From Brevundimonas pishanensis (lineage in GTDB: Bacteria > Pseudomonadota > Alphaproteobacteria > Caulobacterales > Caulobacteraceae), in NCBI RefSeq assembly GCF_022750635.1, contig NZ_JAJKBG010000001.1, positions 558,001-622,000 on the forward strand: a stretch of 64,000 nt of DNA, given 5' to 3'. The stretch's first letter is position 1, and every line of letters starts with the position of its first letter. The notes under the pieces were generated by a model. That model was not told the DNA's origin and ran no database searches. It saw nothing but the letters and a program-made list of their open reading frames with translations. Below, one piece after another: positions 46,787-55,593 of this stretch. Position numbers and translations under genes: made by a program.

Positions 46787-47388
46787 TGGCCGCGACTGCA
46801 GGGCCTGAAATCGAGCGCCTCATCTCCCTTCTGGCCAAGTTGCCGGGGATGGGGCCGCGCTCGGCGCGCCGTGCTGCGCTGGCCCTGCTCAAGCGGCGCG
46901 AGCAACTGCTAGTGCCGCTGGCCGCCTCTCTGGCCGAAACGGCCGAGAAGGTCGTGAACTGCTCGGTCTGTTCTGCGCCCGATACGCGCAACCCTTGCGC
47001 CATCTGTTCGGACCAGAGCCGCGACAACGCCCTGATCTGTGTGGTCGAGGAAGCCGGTGCCCTGTGGGCGATGGAACGCTCGGGTGCCTTCCGTGGCAAA
47101 TACCATGTGCTGGGCGGCTTGCTGTCGGCGCTCGATGGGGTTGGCCCTGACCAGATCCGTGTTGGCGAACTGATTGGCCGCGCCAAGGCAGGCGATGTTC
47201 GCGAAGTGGTGCTGGCCCTGCCTGCCACCGTCGATGGTCAGACGACCGCGCACTATCTGTCTGAAAAGCTGGCTGCGGCGGGCGTCGAGGTCACCAGTCT
47301 TGCACGCGGGGTGCCCGTTGGTGGCGAGTTGGACTGGCTCGACGACGGCACGATTGTGCAGGCTTTGCGGGCGCGTCGTCCCGCATAA
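46786..47388 (+). CDS. recR: Recombination mediator RecR
   Basis: The 200-residue protein has the helix-hairpin-helix (KLPGMGPRSARRAALALL), the four-cysteine zinc finger C-x2-C...C-x2-C (CSVC, CAIC), the Toprim domain with VVEEAG, and the C-terminal Walker-B-like LDYLD region represented by ELDWLDDGT. It loads RecA at gaps with RecF and RecO. Its start overlaps the ybaB stop. Confidence 0.96.
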   Translation: MAATAGPEIERLISLLAKLPGMGPRSARRAALALLKRREQLLVPLAASLAETAEKVVNCSVCSAPDTRNPCAICSDQSRDNALICVVEEAGALWAMERSGAFRGKYHVLGGLLSALDGVGPDQIRVGELIGRAKAGDVREVVLALPATVDGQTTAHYLSEKLAAAGVEVTSLARGVPVGGELDWLDDGTIVQALRARRPA

Positions 47389-47459
47389 TCAAAATCTTGC
47401 GTCCGTATCTGACGCATAGCTGAGCCAATACTGGCCGGACGGGATTAAGAGGTCGGTCG

Positions 47460-48875
47460 ATGATGGTAGAGATTCTTCTGAGCGTAGCGGTGGTGCTGGC
47501 GGCGGCTTCGGCTGTGCTGGCCTTCCTAGGCTTTTCGGCAGCGAAGCGGGCGGAGGCAGCAGCCTCTTCTGATGATCTGGCCGATCTGCTGGAGGCCGCG
47601 TTGCGCCGCGAACTGGGGCAGATGCGTCTGGAGTTCGACTCCAAATCCGCCACCCAGCGTCAGGAACTGGCGCAAGCCCTGGCTGCGAATGCGGGCCAGT
47701 TGGGCCAGCAACTTTCGGCCCTGACCACCAGCTTTGACACCCGCCTGACCGCCTTTGCCGAAATCCAGCAAAAGACCGGCTCTGATCTGGCCGAAACGCA
47801 AAGCAAGCGCCTATCCGAAACCAATCAGGCTGTGGCCAAGCTGTCGGAAGCTCTTCAGATCCAACAGAAGGAAGGCCGCGAGGTCATGGCGGCGGAACTG
47901 GAAAAAGTCCGCACCACGGTTGGTCAGAACCTCGAGACCCTGCGCAAGGACAACGAGGAAAAGCTCGAGAAGATGCGCGCCACCGTCGAGGAAAAGCTGC
48001 AAGGCACCCTCGAACAACGTCTGGGCGAAAGCTTCAAACAGGTCTCCGACCGGCTGGAAGCTGTGCACAAGGGTCTTGGCGAAATGCAGAGCCTCGCCAA
48101 TGGCGTGGGCGATCTGAAACGCGTGCTGACCAATGTTAAAACGCGCGGCGGCTGGGGCGAAATGCAGCTGGGCGCTATCCTCGAAGAGATGCTGGCCCCC
48201 GAGCAATATGTCTCCAACACCCAGATTGATCCGGCATCCGGCCAGCGTGTCGAGTTTGCCGTACGCATGCCGGGGCAGGGTGAGGGCGAGGCGATCCTGC
48301 TGCCGATCGATGCCAAATTCCCGCACGAAGACTATGACCGCCTGCTCACGGCGCATGAACTGGGCGACCTGAACCAGATCGATTTGGCGGCCAAACAACT
48401 GGAACGCGCTGTCCGTATTCAGGCCAAGACCATCTCGGACAGCTATATCAAGCCGCCGTACTCCACTGATTTCGCCATCATGTATCTGCCGACCGAGGGC
48501 CTTTATGCCGAAGTCGCGCGTCGCCCCGGTCTGATCCGCGAAATCCAGAGCCAGCACCGCGTGATGGTGGCAGGCCCGTCGAACCTCGCGGCCTTCCTCA
48601 ACTCGCTGCAGATGGGCTTCCGCACCCTGGCGATCCAGAAACGCTCCAGCGAAGTCTGGCAGGTTCTGGGCGCGGCCAAGGCCGAGTTCCAGAAGTATGG
48701 CGATGTCTGGGACAAGCTGGGCAAACAGCTGGATACGGCCCGCAAGACCGTGGACGAGGCAGGCAAACGCACCCGCGCTGTCGAGCGTCGTCTTCGCGGG
48801 GTTGAAGTTTTGGATGCGCCTGTCGCGGCTGCACTTCTCGATGCACCGGACGTCGAGGATATGCCCGACGTCTAG
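47460..48875 (+). CDS. rmuC: DNA recombination protein RmuC
   Basis: The 471-residue protein has an N-terminal membrane helix (about 3-22), a long coiled coil (about 60-200, rich in Glu, Gln and Lys), and the conserved RmuC nuclease-like domain: TRGGWGEMQLGAILEEMLAPEQY, then LPIDAKFPHEDYDRL and DFAIMYLPTEGLYAEV. It limits DNA inversions in E. coli. ATG occurs twice in a row at 47460. It lies 71 bases after recR on the same strand, probably in the same transcript. Confidence 0.94.
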   Translation: MMVEILLSVAVVLAAASAVLAFLGFSAAKRAEAAASSDDLADLLEAALRRELGQMRLEFDSKSATQRQELAQALAANAGQLGQQLSALTTSFDTRLTAFAEIQQKTGSDLAETQSKRLSETNQAVAKLSEALQIQQKEGREVMAAELEKVRTTVGQNLETLRKDNEEKLEKMRATVEEKLQGTLEQRLGESFKQVSDRLEAVHKGLGEMQSLANGVGDLKRVLTNVKTRGGWGEMQLGAILEEMLAPEQYVSNTQIDPASGQRVEFAVRMPGQGEGEAILLPIDAKFPHEDYDRLLTAHELGDLNQIDLAAKQLERAVRIQAKTISDSYIKPPYSTDFAIMYLPTEGLYAEVARRPGLIREIQSQHRVMVAGPSNLAAFLNSLQMGFRTLAIQKRSSEVWQVLGAAKAEFQKYGDVWDKLGKQLDTARKTVDEAGKRTRAVERRLRGVEVLDAPVAAALLDAPDVEDMPDV

Positions 48876-48889
48876 CTCTCCAAAATCAT

Positions 48890-48966
48890 CCCCTCAACTT
48901 GATGACAAGGGTGCTTGACAGGCCCTGAAGTTGGCTTGTAAAGTCTCCTTGTCATCAGTTGAGGGG
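48890..48966 (+). promoter_or_regulatory. Promoter bracketed by a 20-bp inverted repeat, before the membrane protein-XRE operon
   Basis: The left arm (48890-48910) begins CCCCTCAACTTGATG and the right arm (48947-48966) is its complement with a single T missing, so 20 bases match. Between them lie TTGACA (48915-48920) and TGTAAA (48937-48942) with a 16-base spacer. The right arm runs into the ribosome site GAGGGG of the downstream gene. The arms frame the promoter on DNA; the left arm is outside the transcript, so this is not an RNA hairpin. Confidence 0.75.
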
Positions 48967-48970
48967 CATT

Positions 48971-49444
48971 ATGATTAGTCGCCTGTTTTCCACTCCCAAA
49001 GGTCGCGTCATCAGCGTTATCGTCTTTCTGATCATCACTATGGTCAGCGGCGGCGTTGTAGGTTTCCTGCAAGGTTATGCAGAGGCGTCCGGTCAGACCT
49101 CTGTCGTTGAAGGCCGAAGCTTCGTCTGGATCATCGGTGCGATTGCCGTAGTGCTTGCCGCTGCCAGCTTCGCCTATGGTGCCTATTGGATGAAATCCAT
49201 CGATGAGGCGGCGCAAGAAGCCCACAAATGGTCGTGGTACTGGGGCGGCTCTGCCGGTCTAGGCGTCGGCGTGGTTGCTCTGCTTCTCTCGATGGCACCT
49301 GCGTCCGAGAACTGGAGCGTTCCCACGCTTGATGGCCGCACCGACCCTGTAGCCTATGCTGCCAGCGGTGCGTTTGGCCTCATGGTCGTGCTGCTCATCG
49401 GCTATGGCATAGCGTGGGCTTGGTGGTGGTTTAGCCGCCGATAG
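48971..49444 (+). CDS. Four-helix membrane protein of unknown function, paired with XRE regulator
   Basis: The 157-residue protein has hydrophobic helices at about 13-35, 50-70, 90-110 and 128-152, and a short basic end (WWWFSRR). GAGGGG stands 5 bases before ATG 48971. It is followed after 9 bases by a small XRE-type regulator, a frequent arrangement in which the membrane protein is the regulator's main target or partner. No catalytic motif or known family was recognised. Expression is probably controlled at the bracketed promoter just upstream. Confidence 0.75.
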   Translation: MISRLFSTPKGRVISVIVFLIITMVSGGVVGFLQGYAEASGQTSVVEGRSFVWIIGAIAVVLAAASFAYGAYWMKSIDEAAQEAHKWSWYWGGSAGLGVGVVALLLSMAPASENWSVPTLDGRTDPVAYAASGAFGLMVVLLIGYGIAWAWWWFSRR

Positions 49445-49453
49445 GAGCCCTCA

Positions 49454-49651
49454 GTGAACAATCGTCTCAAAGTGCTCCGCGCAGAGCGTGACTGGTCTCA
49501 AGCCCATCTAGCGCAGGAGCTTGGCGTCTCTCGCCAGACTGTGAATGCGCTCGAGACGGGCAAATATGACCCGTCCCTGCCACTCGCGTTCAAAATTGCG
49601 CGTCTGTTCGAGATGCGCATCGAAGACATCTTTATCGATGAAGCGGCCTGA
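49454..49651 (+). CDS. Small XRE-family transcriptional regulator
   Basis: The 65-residue protein is essentially one helix-turn-helix of the Cro/C1 type: SQAHLAQELGVSRQTVNALETGKYDPSLPLAFKIARLFEM, then the IEDIFIDE ending typical of YozG-like regulators. GTG at 49454 has AGGAG 6 bases ahead. It sits in one operon with the four-helix membrane protein and probably binds the inverted repeat around their promoter. The link is inferred from position. Confidence 0.9.
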   Translation: MNNRLKVLRAERDWSQAHLAQELGVSRQTVNALETGKYDPSLPLAFKIARLFEMRIEDIFIDEAA

Positions 49652-49690
49652 CGCCGGCTCGTCCCAACTAGAACCCCAGAGGAAATGCCC

Positions 49691-50620
49691 ATGTTGAAGT
49701 CCACCCGCCGTCTCTTCGCATCCGCTGCCGCCATCGGTGCCCTGTTCCTGGCACCCGCCGCGTTTGCACAACAGGCACCGGCCGTTCTTGATCCTATCCC
49801 GCAGGCCGCAGGTCAGGGGCCTGCGATCTGGGTGATCCGTGACGAAGATTCGACCCTTTATCTGTTTGGCAGTTTCCACCTGCTTCGCCCGACCACGGGC
49901 TGGAGCACGCCTCAGGTCGAACAGGCATTCGCCTCGGCCGACGAGATCTGGCTGGAGCTAACGGACATTGACGACGCTACCCAAGCCCAACAGTTGATGA
50001 TGCAGCACGGTCTGTCGCCCGACCGTCCGCTGTCCAGCCTGCTCACCGCAGAGGATATCGCCGCGCTGGACCAAGCCGCTTCCAAGATGGGTGCGACCGC
50101 CGCAGCGTTCGACCCGATGCGCCCGTGGCTGGTGTCAATGCAACTGGCGTTGGTCCAGATGGTCGCTAACGGCTTTGACCCCAATGCGGGTGTCGAGAAA
50201 ATTCTGATGGCGCGCGCCGCAGCACTTGGCAAACCGCTCAAGGGCTTCGAGAGCATGAAGGAGCAGATCGAACTGATGGCGGGCATGTCCGAAGAAGGAC
50301 AGGTTGAAATGCTCCGGGCAGGCCTCAAGGACCTGAACGAGACGCCGGAAGAGGTTGAAAAGCTGGTGCAGGCTTGGTCGACCGGCAATGTCGCCTACAT
50401 CGATCAGGACATGGTCCAAAAGATGAAGACCCAGTCCCCCGAGGCCTACGACATCATGTTGACGCGCCGTAACGCCAACTGGACCCGCCAGATCAAGCAA
50501 CTGCTCGAGGGCTCCGGTACGGCCTTTATCGCCGTGGGCGCGGCTCACCTTGCCGGTGCCGACAGCGTCCAGTCGATGCTGGCCGCCGAAGGCATCCAAT
50601 CCGAGCGTCTGCCCAACTAA
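49691..50620 (+). CDS. TraB/GumN family protein, exported
   Basis: The 309-residue protein has a signal peptide (hydrophobic 9-25, cleavage after AFAQ). The TraB/GumN domain then has the two G-x-x-H motifs: LFGSFHLLRP near residue 60 and AVGAAHLAGADS near the C-terminus, plus a conserved Glu. These resemble the metal site of TIKI-type proteases, so peptidase activity is possible but unproven in bacteria. ATG 49691 is preferred over 49685 from the distance to AGAGGA. Confidence 0.9.
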   Translation: MLKSTRRLFASAAAIGALFLAPAAFAQQAPAVLDPIPQAAGQGPAIWVIRDEDSTLYLFGSFHLLRPTTGWSTPQVEQAFASADEIWLELTDIDDATQAQQLMMQHGLSPDRPLSSLLTAEDIAALDQAASKMGATAAAFDPMRPWLVSMQLALVQMVANGFDPNAGVEKILMARAAALGKPLKGFESMKEQIELMAGMSEEGQVEMLRAGLKDLNETPEEVEKLVQAWSTGNVAYIDQDMVQKMKTQSPEAYDIMLTRRNANWTRQIKQLLEGSGTAFIAVGAAHLAGADSVQSMLAAEGIQSERLPN

Positions 50621-50645
50621 GTCCCTGTCGCAGCGCGCAGATTTC

Positions 50646-50676
50646 AAGGCCCGGCCATTGCGCCGGGCCTTTTCAT
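50646..50676 (+). terminator. Terminator after the TraB/GumN gene
   Basis: AAGGCCCGGC and GCCGGGCCTTTT form a strong hairpin with a short T-run. Confidence 0.88.
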
Positions 50677-50731
50677 TTGAAACGCCGCTGCTATGTTCGC
50701 CAAATCAAGCGGCAGCATCGCCAGCCGCCGG

Positions 50732-50806
50732 GCGGGTATAGTTCAGAGGTAGAACGTCAGCTTCCCAAGCTGAATGTCAGGGGTTCGATTCCCCTTACCC
50801 GCTCCA
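50732..50806 (+). tRNA. tRNA-Gly (anticodon CCC)
   Basis: Acceptor GCGGGTA/TACCCGC, D-arm GTTC/GAAC, anticodon loop TTCCCAA with anticodon CCC, T-arm AGGGG-TTCGATT-CCCCT and an encoded CCA end give a 75-base cloverleaf. It reads GGG codons, complementing the GCC isoacceptors at 20961 and 21227. Confidence 0.96.
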
Positions 50807-50908
50807 ATATCCTCGACCGTCTAGCTCCGCGCTTCTCTGAAACACGATGTTGCGGGCTTTGACATTGCGATGTCTCGCCTTTGTCATGGTTTTCCGTTAG
50901 AGGAAGCC

Positions 50909-52354
50909 ATGACAGATAAGATGACCCCCAAGGCGGTAATCGACCGCCTCGAAACCCTCTACAATCAATCGGTGGCCAACCTTCGCGATGCGGTGAAGGT
51001 CTTTTTGGAAACCGGCGAACGTGCAGACCCCGAAGCCCGCGCTAACGGCCTGTTCTCCTATCCGCGAGTGACGGTGAGCTGGTACGGCGAGAAGCCCGAG
51101 AACCTTGAGACGCGCGCCTTTGGCCGCCTTTCGCGTCCGGGCACATACACCACCACGATCACGCGCCCTGACCTGTTCCGCAACTATCTGTTGGAACAGC
51201 TGACCCTGCTGGCCGACGAATATGACGCGACCTTCGAGGTCGGCCCGTCGGATCAGGAAATCCCGTTCCCCTACGTACTGGATGGTTCGGGTGTGGTGCT
51301 GGACAGCTCGATGACCGCGGCGATTGCCCGCTGGTTCCCGACCACGGATCTGGCCCACATCGGCGACGAGATTTCGGACGGTCTGTTCGATCTCGACAAG
51401 GATTTCCCGCTGTCGCAGTTCGATGGCCTGCGCACGGACTTCTCGCTGGCCCGCCTGCGTCACTACACCGGCACGCCGGTGGAGTCGGTACAAAGCTATA
51501 TCCTGTTCACCAACTACAACCGCTATGTGGACGAGTTCGTGCGCTGGGCAGCTTCGGAGTTGCAAAAGCCGGACAGCCCCTACGATAGCCTGACCTGCTC
51601 CGGCGGTGTGGTTGTGACCAAGGACACCCCGAACCCCGAAGCGGCGGTGATGGACTCGGCCTGGCGCAAGCATCAGATGCCGGCCTATCACCTGACGCGT
51701 CCGGACGGTCAGGGCATCACCCTGGTCAACATCGGTGTCGGCCCGTCGAACGCCAAGACGATCTGCGATCACCTGGCCGTCATGCGCCCGCACGTCTGGA
51801 TGATGATCGGTCACTGCGGCGGCCTGCGTGGCAGCCAGACCATCGGCGACTATGTGCTGGCCCACGCCTATCTGCGTGACGACCACGTGCTGGATGCCGT
51901 GCTTCCGGCCGACATTCCCGTGCCGTCGATCGCAGAGGTGCAACGCGCCCTGTACGATGCGACCAAGCTGGTCTCGGGCGCGCCGGGTGAAGAGGTGAAG
52001 AAGCGCCTGCGCACCGGCACGGTCGTGACGACCGACGACCGGAACTGGGAGCTTCGCTATTCCAAGTCGGCCCTGCGCTTTAACCAGAGCCGCGCGGTCG
52101 CCATCGACATGGAAAGCGCCACCATCGCGGCTCAGGGCTATCGCTTCCGCGTTCCCTACGGCACGCTGCTATGCGTTTCGGACAAGCCGCTGCACGGGGA
52201 GATCAAGCTGCCGGGTCAGGCCAACCGCTTCTATGAAGGTGCGATTTCCGAACACCTGCAGATCGGTATTCAAGCCGTTGATCTGCTGCGGGCCGAGGGC
52301 GCTGCCCTTCACTCGCGCAAGCTGCGAGCGTTCGACGAGCCGCCGTTCCGTTGA
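50909..52354 (+). CDS. amn: AMP nucleosidase
   Basis: The 481-residue enzyme has the AMP nucleosidase N-terminal domain (about 1-180, with FSYPRVTVSWYG) and the phosphorylase-like catalytic domain with MIGHCGGLRGSQTIGDYVLA, then DMESATIAAQGYRFRVPYGTLLCVSDKPLHGE, which holds the catalytic Asp of the purine phosphorylase fold. Length matches E. coli Amn (484). It splits AMP into adenine and ribose 5-phosphate. GAGGAA precedes ATG 50909 at good spacing. A terminator follows. Confidence 0.96.
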   Translation: MTDKMTPKAVIDRLETLYNQSVANLRDAVKVFLETGERADPEARANGLFSYPRVTVSWYGEKPENLETRAFGRLSRPGTYTTTITRPDLFRNYLLEQLTLLADEYDATFEVGPSDQEIPFPYVLDGSGVVLDSSMTAAIARWFPTTDLAHIGDEISDGLFDLDKDFPLSQFDGLRTDFSLARLRHYTGTPVESVQSYILFTNYNRYVDEFVRWAASELQKPDSPYDSLTCSGGVVVTKDTPNPEAAVMDSAWRKHQMPAYHLTRPDGQGITLVNIGVGPSNAKTICDHLAVMRPHVWMMIGHCGGLRGSQTIGDYVLAHAYLRDDHVLDAVLPADIPVPSIAEVQRALYDATKLVSGAPGEEVKKRLRTGTVVTTDDRNWELRYSKSALRFNQSRAVAIDMESATIAAQGYRFRVPYGTLLCVSDKPLHGEIKLPGQANRFYEGAISEHLQIGIQAVDLLRAEGAALHSRKLRAFDEPPFR

Positions 52355-52381
52355 TTGCGGGACCTTGGCTGGACAGTATCT

Positions 52382-52412
52382 GGGCCGCTCCGAAAGGGGC
52401 GGCCTTTTTGCT
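52382..52412 (+). terminator. Terminator after amn
   Basis: GGCCGCTCC-GAAA-GGGGCGGCC followed by five T; the stable GAAA loop is typical. Confidence 0.92.
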
Positions 52413-52445
52413 GGACTAAACCTGATCGGAACGGCGTTATAAAAA

Positions 52446-52466
52446 GTACTTTACAACACAAAGTAG
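52446..52466 (+). promoter_or_regulatory. Inverted repeat TACTTT-N7-AAAGTA, likely operator of the winged-helix regulator
   Basis: TACTTT (52447-52452) and AAAGTA (52460-52465) form a perfect 6-base dyad 38 bases before the start codon of the membrane protein gene. It lies in the AT-rich region where the promoter is expected. A dimeric winged-helix protein is encoded two genes later in the same operon. Confidence 0.6.
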
Positions 52467-52503
52467 ATTAGAGATAAGAGGGCAACACGAAGGAAACCCG
52501 CCC

Positions 52504-53130
52504 ATGTCCCAGGAACCGCTCGCCGATATCCATGGTGATATCGCCTATATGAAATCCCTTGCCGCCGAGGGGCGCGATGCCCCCGTGCTGGTCGGACCTA
52601 TTCTGGTTGCCGCCGCGCTTTGGTTCGGAGCCGCTACGGTCGGACAATGGCTGATCGCGCTGGGCAAAATCCCGCTGTCGGGCTGGGGCGTGATGTGGAT
52701 GTGGGTCGGCGCGGGCATAGGCTTTGCCGCTCTGCTCTATGTCCTAATCCGCCGCATCGACGCCAAGTCGGGTAGCAAGACCAAGGACAATACCGCCATC
52801 GGAGCCGCTTGGTCGGCGTGCGGCTATACGATTTTCGGCCTGTGGCTGGTGTTGATGGCCTTTGCGCTATCGACGGGCAACTGGTCGGTCATGGCCCTGA
52901 TGCCTGCCATCGTGATGATTGCGTATGGAGCCGCATGGCTAATCGCAGGGCAGGTCGCCCGGCGCGGTTGGATGATGCTGACGGGTCTGGTCAGTTTTGC
53001 GGGCGCGGCAGCCTTGGGCTGGTTCGCCTTCACCCACTGGACCTACGCCATCTATCTGGTGCTGCTGGTTCTGGTCGCTTTGGCCCCGGGCCTGCATCTG
53101 ATGAAGCTGGCCGCGCGTTCGAGGGGCTGA
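52504..53130 (+). CDS. Six-helix membrane protein, paired with winged-helix regulator
   Basis: The 208-residue protein starts with a short soluble segment (IHGDIAYMKSLAAEGRDAP) typical of membrane proteins that precede this class of regulator. It then has about six hydrophobic helices between residues 28 and 202. AAGGAA lies 8 bases before the ATG. The next gene starts one base after the stop. The function is unknown, and I see no transport or enzyme motif. The dyad upstream suggests autoregulation of the pair. Confidence 0.78.
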   Translation: MSQEPLADIHGDIAYMKSLAAEGRDAPVLVGPILVAAALWFGAATVGQWLIALGKIPLSGWGVMWMWVGAGIGFAALLYVLIRRIDAKSGSKTKDNTAIGAAWSACGYTIFGLWLVLMAFALSTGNWSVMALMPAIVMIAYGAAWLIAGQVARRGWMMLTGLVSFAGAAALGWFAFTHWTYAIYLVLLVLVALAPGLHLMKLAARSRG

Positions 53131-53131
53131 G

Positions 53132-53446
53132 ATGTCGGAGCCAAAGCACGATGCGTTCGACATCAACCGCATCGACGAAGTCATCCACGGACGCATCCGG
53201 CTGGGCATCATGGCCTATCTGTCCGGTGCCGAAGTGGCCGACTTCGCAGAGTTGAAGACCCGCCTTGGCACGACAGACGGAAACCTTTCCGTCCATCTGC
53301 GCAAGCTTGAGGAAGCCGGCTTTGTCGAGGTCGAGAAGACCTTTCAGGGTCGCAAACCTCTGACCCGCGCCAAGCTGAGCGCGCAGGGGCGCGAGGCCTT
53401 CATCACCTATCTTGACCAGATTTCCGCTCTGGTGGCCCAACGCTAG
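53132..53446 (+). CDS. Winged-helix (MarR-like, HTH_34 type) transcriptional regulator
   Basis: The 104-residue protein is a single winged-helix domain: IHGRIRLGIMAYLSGAEVADFAELKTRLGTTDGNLSVHLRKLEEAGFV followed by the wing (VEKTFQGRKPLTRAKLSAQGREAF) and a C-terminal dimer helix. This family represses its own operon by binding short dyads. The gene overlaps nothing but is one base from the membrane protein gene, so they are co-transcribed. No ligand-binding domain is present. Confidence 0.9.
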   Translation: MSEPKHDAFDINRIDEVIHGRIRLGIMAYLSGAEVADFAELKTRLGTTDGNLSVHLRKLEEAGFVEVEKTFQGRKPLTRAKLSAQGREAFITYLDQISALVAQR

Positions 53447-53483
53447 GTGGAATGGTGACGTAATCAGGTTATGGAAGGCGGTC

Positions 53484-54260
53484 ATGAGCGACCGCCTTCT
53501 GCCATTTGAAGCCATCGAAAACTTCCGCGACTTCGGGGGCTATGCCACGCCGTCAGGGACGGTGCGGCGGGGCGTGCTCTACCGCTCCGGCCAGTTGGCC
53601 CGCGCGACCGATGCGGACATTGCGCGCTTGGGTGATCTGGGGTTGGGCCATGTGGTGGACCTGCGCCGCTCCAGCGAGCGCGCCAAACAGCCCGACCGTC
53701 TGCCGCAAGGATGGGCGGGCCGTATGGTCACGACCGATCTGGGCGGCGAGGGCGAGGCCCCGCATATCCAGTTTCTCAAGACCCAGCCACTGACCGAGGA
53801 TTCCGGCCGTCGCTATATGGGGCAGACCTATGAGCGCATGCCGTTCGAGCCGTCGCATGTGGCGCTGTTTCGCGACTACTTCGATGCGCTGGCTTCGTCG
53901 AACGAGGCTGTGCTGGTCCACTGCGCGGCGGGCAAGGATCGCACGGGACTTCTGGTCGCTCTGACGCACAGTCTGATGGGCGTTCACGATGTTGACCTGA
54001 TGGCCGACTATCTGGCCACCAATGCCGCCGTGGACCTTGAAGGCCGCGCCGAAGAATTCGGACGCGCGCTGCAGAAATGGACAGGCAAACCGGTATCGCA
54101 TGGTGCAGTGGTCGCCTTCCTCGGTGTAGAGCCAGATTTCCTGCACCGCGCTATCAAGGCCATGGAGCACCAACACGGCTCGCTGGAGGGTTACCTCGCG
54201 GCTGTTCTGGGCGTGGACACGGCCAAGCGCGACGCGATTATCTCGAGGTTGAACCGTTAG
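53484..54260 (+). CDS. Tyrosine-protein phosphatase (Y_phosphatase3 type)
   Basis: The 258-residue protein carries the active-site loop HCAAGKDRTG with nucleophile Cys147 and catalytic Arg, and the N-terminal NFRDFGGY and YRSGQLAR motifs of the bacterial atypical phosphatase family (also called PTP/lipid phosphatase of the LipA type). Substrates may be phosphotyrosine or phosphoinositides. ATG 53484 is chosen because GGAAGG precedes it. The gene is one base from pabB, so they share a transcript, although a functional link is not obvious. Confidence 0.92.
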   Translation: MSDRLLPFEAIENFRDFGGYATPSGTVRRGVLYRSGQLARATDADIARLGDLGLGHVVDLRRSSERAKQPDRLPQGWAGRMVTTDLGGEGEAPHIQFLKTQPLTEDSGRRYMGQTYERMPFEPSHVALFRDYFDALASSNEAVLVHCAAGKDRTGLLVALTHSLMGVHDVDLMADYLATNAAVDLEGRAEEFGRALQKWTGKPVSHGAVVAFLGVEPDFLHRAIKAMEHQHGSLEGYLAAVLGVDTAKRDAIISRLNR

Positions 54261-54261
54261 C

Positions 54262-55593
54262 ATGCCTGTTTCGCGCCGCCCGCTGGAGTGGGTGTCGCCG
54301 CTGGTGATCGCCACGGCGCTGAAGGACGAGACCGATCCGCTGGCTCTGGTCGCAGGGGCCGATGATCCGGACCGCCACGGGGGACGATGGTCCTATGTGG
54401 CCATAGAGCCCTATCAGGTCGATGTGGTCGAACGGGCCGACGATGGCGCATTATTCGACGCGCTCCGTTCGGACAGGTGGTCGAATGGCCCCTGTGTGGG
54501 GCTGTTGTCCTATGACGCAGGTGCGCGCGTGGCGACGGGCGCGCGTGCGCCTATCTGGCCGGATCTGATACTGGCCCGCTATCGGGCATGGCTGGCGTTC
54601 GACCACGCAAAGCAGATCGTTTGGGCCTGTGGGTGGGGCGAGGACGAGGCCTCAGCCCAACAGACGTCCGATCACGCCGCGATGTGGCACAAGAGGCGGG
54701 CGCACGGGTATCTACCCGCGCCTCCGTCCGACCAGTTTACCCCCGAAGCCCCCGATCAGGATTATTGCGATGCCGTGGCCGATGTGGTCCGGCGCATCGG
54801 CGAGGGCGAGCTGTTTCAGGCCAACATCGCCCGCGCTTGGTCCGGCACGCTGCGGCCACAGACAGAGCCGTTCGATGTGTTCGCTCGTCTGGCCGGTCGG
54901 GGGGCGGCCTATGGGGCGTGCTGGCGCATCGGGGATCATGCAGTGGTGTCTAACTCGCCCGAGTTGTTCCTGTCCTTTGACCAGCAGCAGCGCCGCATCG
55001 AAGCCCGCCCGATCAAAGGCACGCGCCCGCGCTATGCCGATCCCGTCAGCGACCGCTCCGCCGCCGAGGACCTGTTAACCAGCGAAAAGGACCGCGCCGA
55101 AAACCTGATGATCGTCGATCTGATGCGCAACGATCTGGGCCGTGTTGCCGAGGTGGGTTCGGTGCGCGTCGATGATCTGTGGGGGCTGGAGAGCCATCCC
55201 ACGGTCCACCACCTGACCTCGGTCGTGGTCGCCACCACCAGTCCGCAGGTCACGTGGCCCGATGTGTTGGAAGCGACCTTCCCCGCAGGCTCCATCACCG
55301 GCGCGCCAAAGCATCAGGCCATGAAGGTCATAGCCGCGCTGGAGCCACCGCGCGGCGCGTGGTGCGGCACGCTGTTTGCCAGCGGGCTTGGCGAGGCGGG
55401 AGTAACGTCGGCCTCTGTGCTGATCCGCTCCGCCTTCTTCCAGCGCTACGGCCAGGGCTGGCAGTGGCGCACTCTGGCGGGGGCGGGGATTACCGCCGAC
55501 AGCGACCCTCAGGCCGAACTGGAAGAAACCGATGCCAAGATCAGGGCCTTGGCGGATGCCCTATGTCTTCGGACAGTCGGTGCAGCTGACTGA
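54262..55593 (+). CDS. pabB: Aminodeoxychorismate synthase component I
   Basis: The 443-residue chorismate-binding enzyme has the PIKGTRPR motif, whose Lys distinguishes PabB from anthranilate synthase. It also has DLMRNDLGRVAEVGSVRV, the HHLTSVVV segment and the TFPAGSITGAPK motif. With a PabA-type glutaminase it makes aminodeoxychorismate for folate. No pabA or pabC lies here. The 3' end overlaps the convergent TadE-like gene by 33 bases. Confidence 0.95.
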   Translation: MPVSRRPLEWVSPLVIATALKDETDPLALVAGADDPDRHGGRWSYVAIEPYQVDVVERADDGALFDALRSDRWSNGPCVGLLSYDAGARVATGARAPIWPDLILARYRAWLAFDHAKQIVWACGWGEDEASAQQTSDHAAMWHKRRAHGYLPAPPSDQFTPEAPDQDYCDAVADVVRRIGEGELFQANIARAWSGTLRPQTEPFDVFARLAGRGAAYGACWRIGDHAVVSNSPELFLSFDQQQRRIEARPIKGTRPRYADPVSDRSAAEDLLTSEKDRAENLMIVDLMRNDLGRVAEVGSVRVDDLWGLESHPTVHHLTSVVVATTSPQVTWPDVLEATFPAGSITGAPKHQAMKVIAALEPPRGAWCGTLFASGLGEAGVTSASVLIRSAFFQRYGQGWQWRTLAGAGITADSDPQAELEETDAKIRALADALCLRTVGAAD

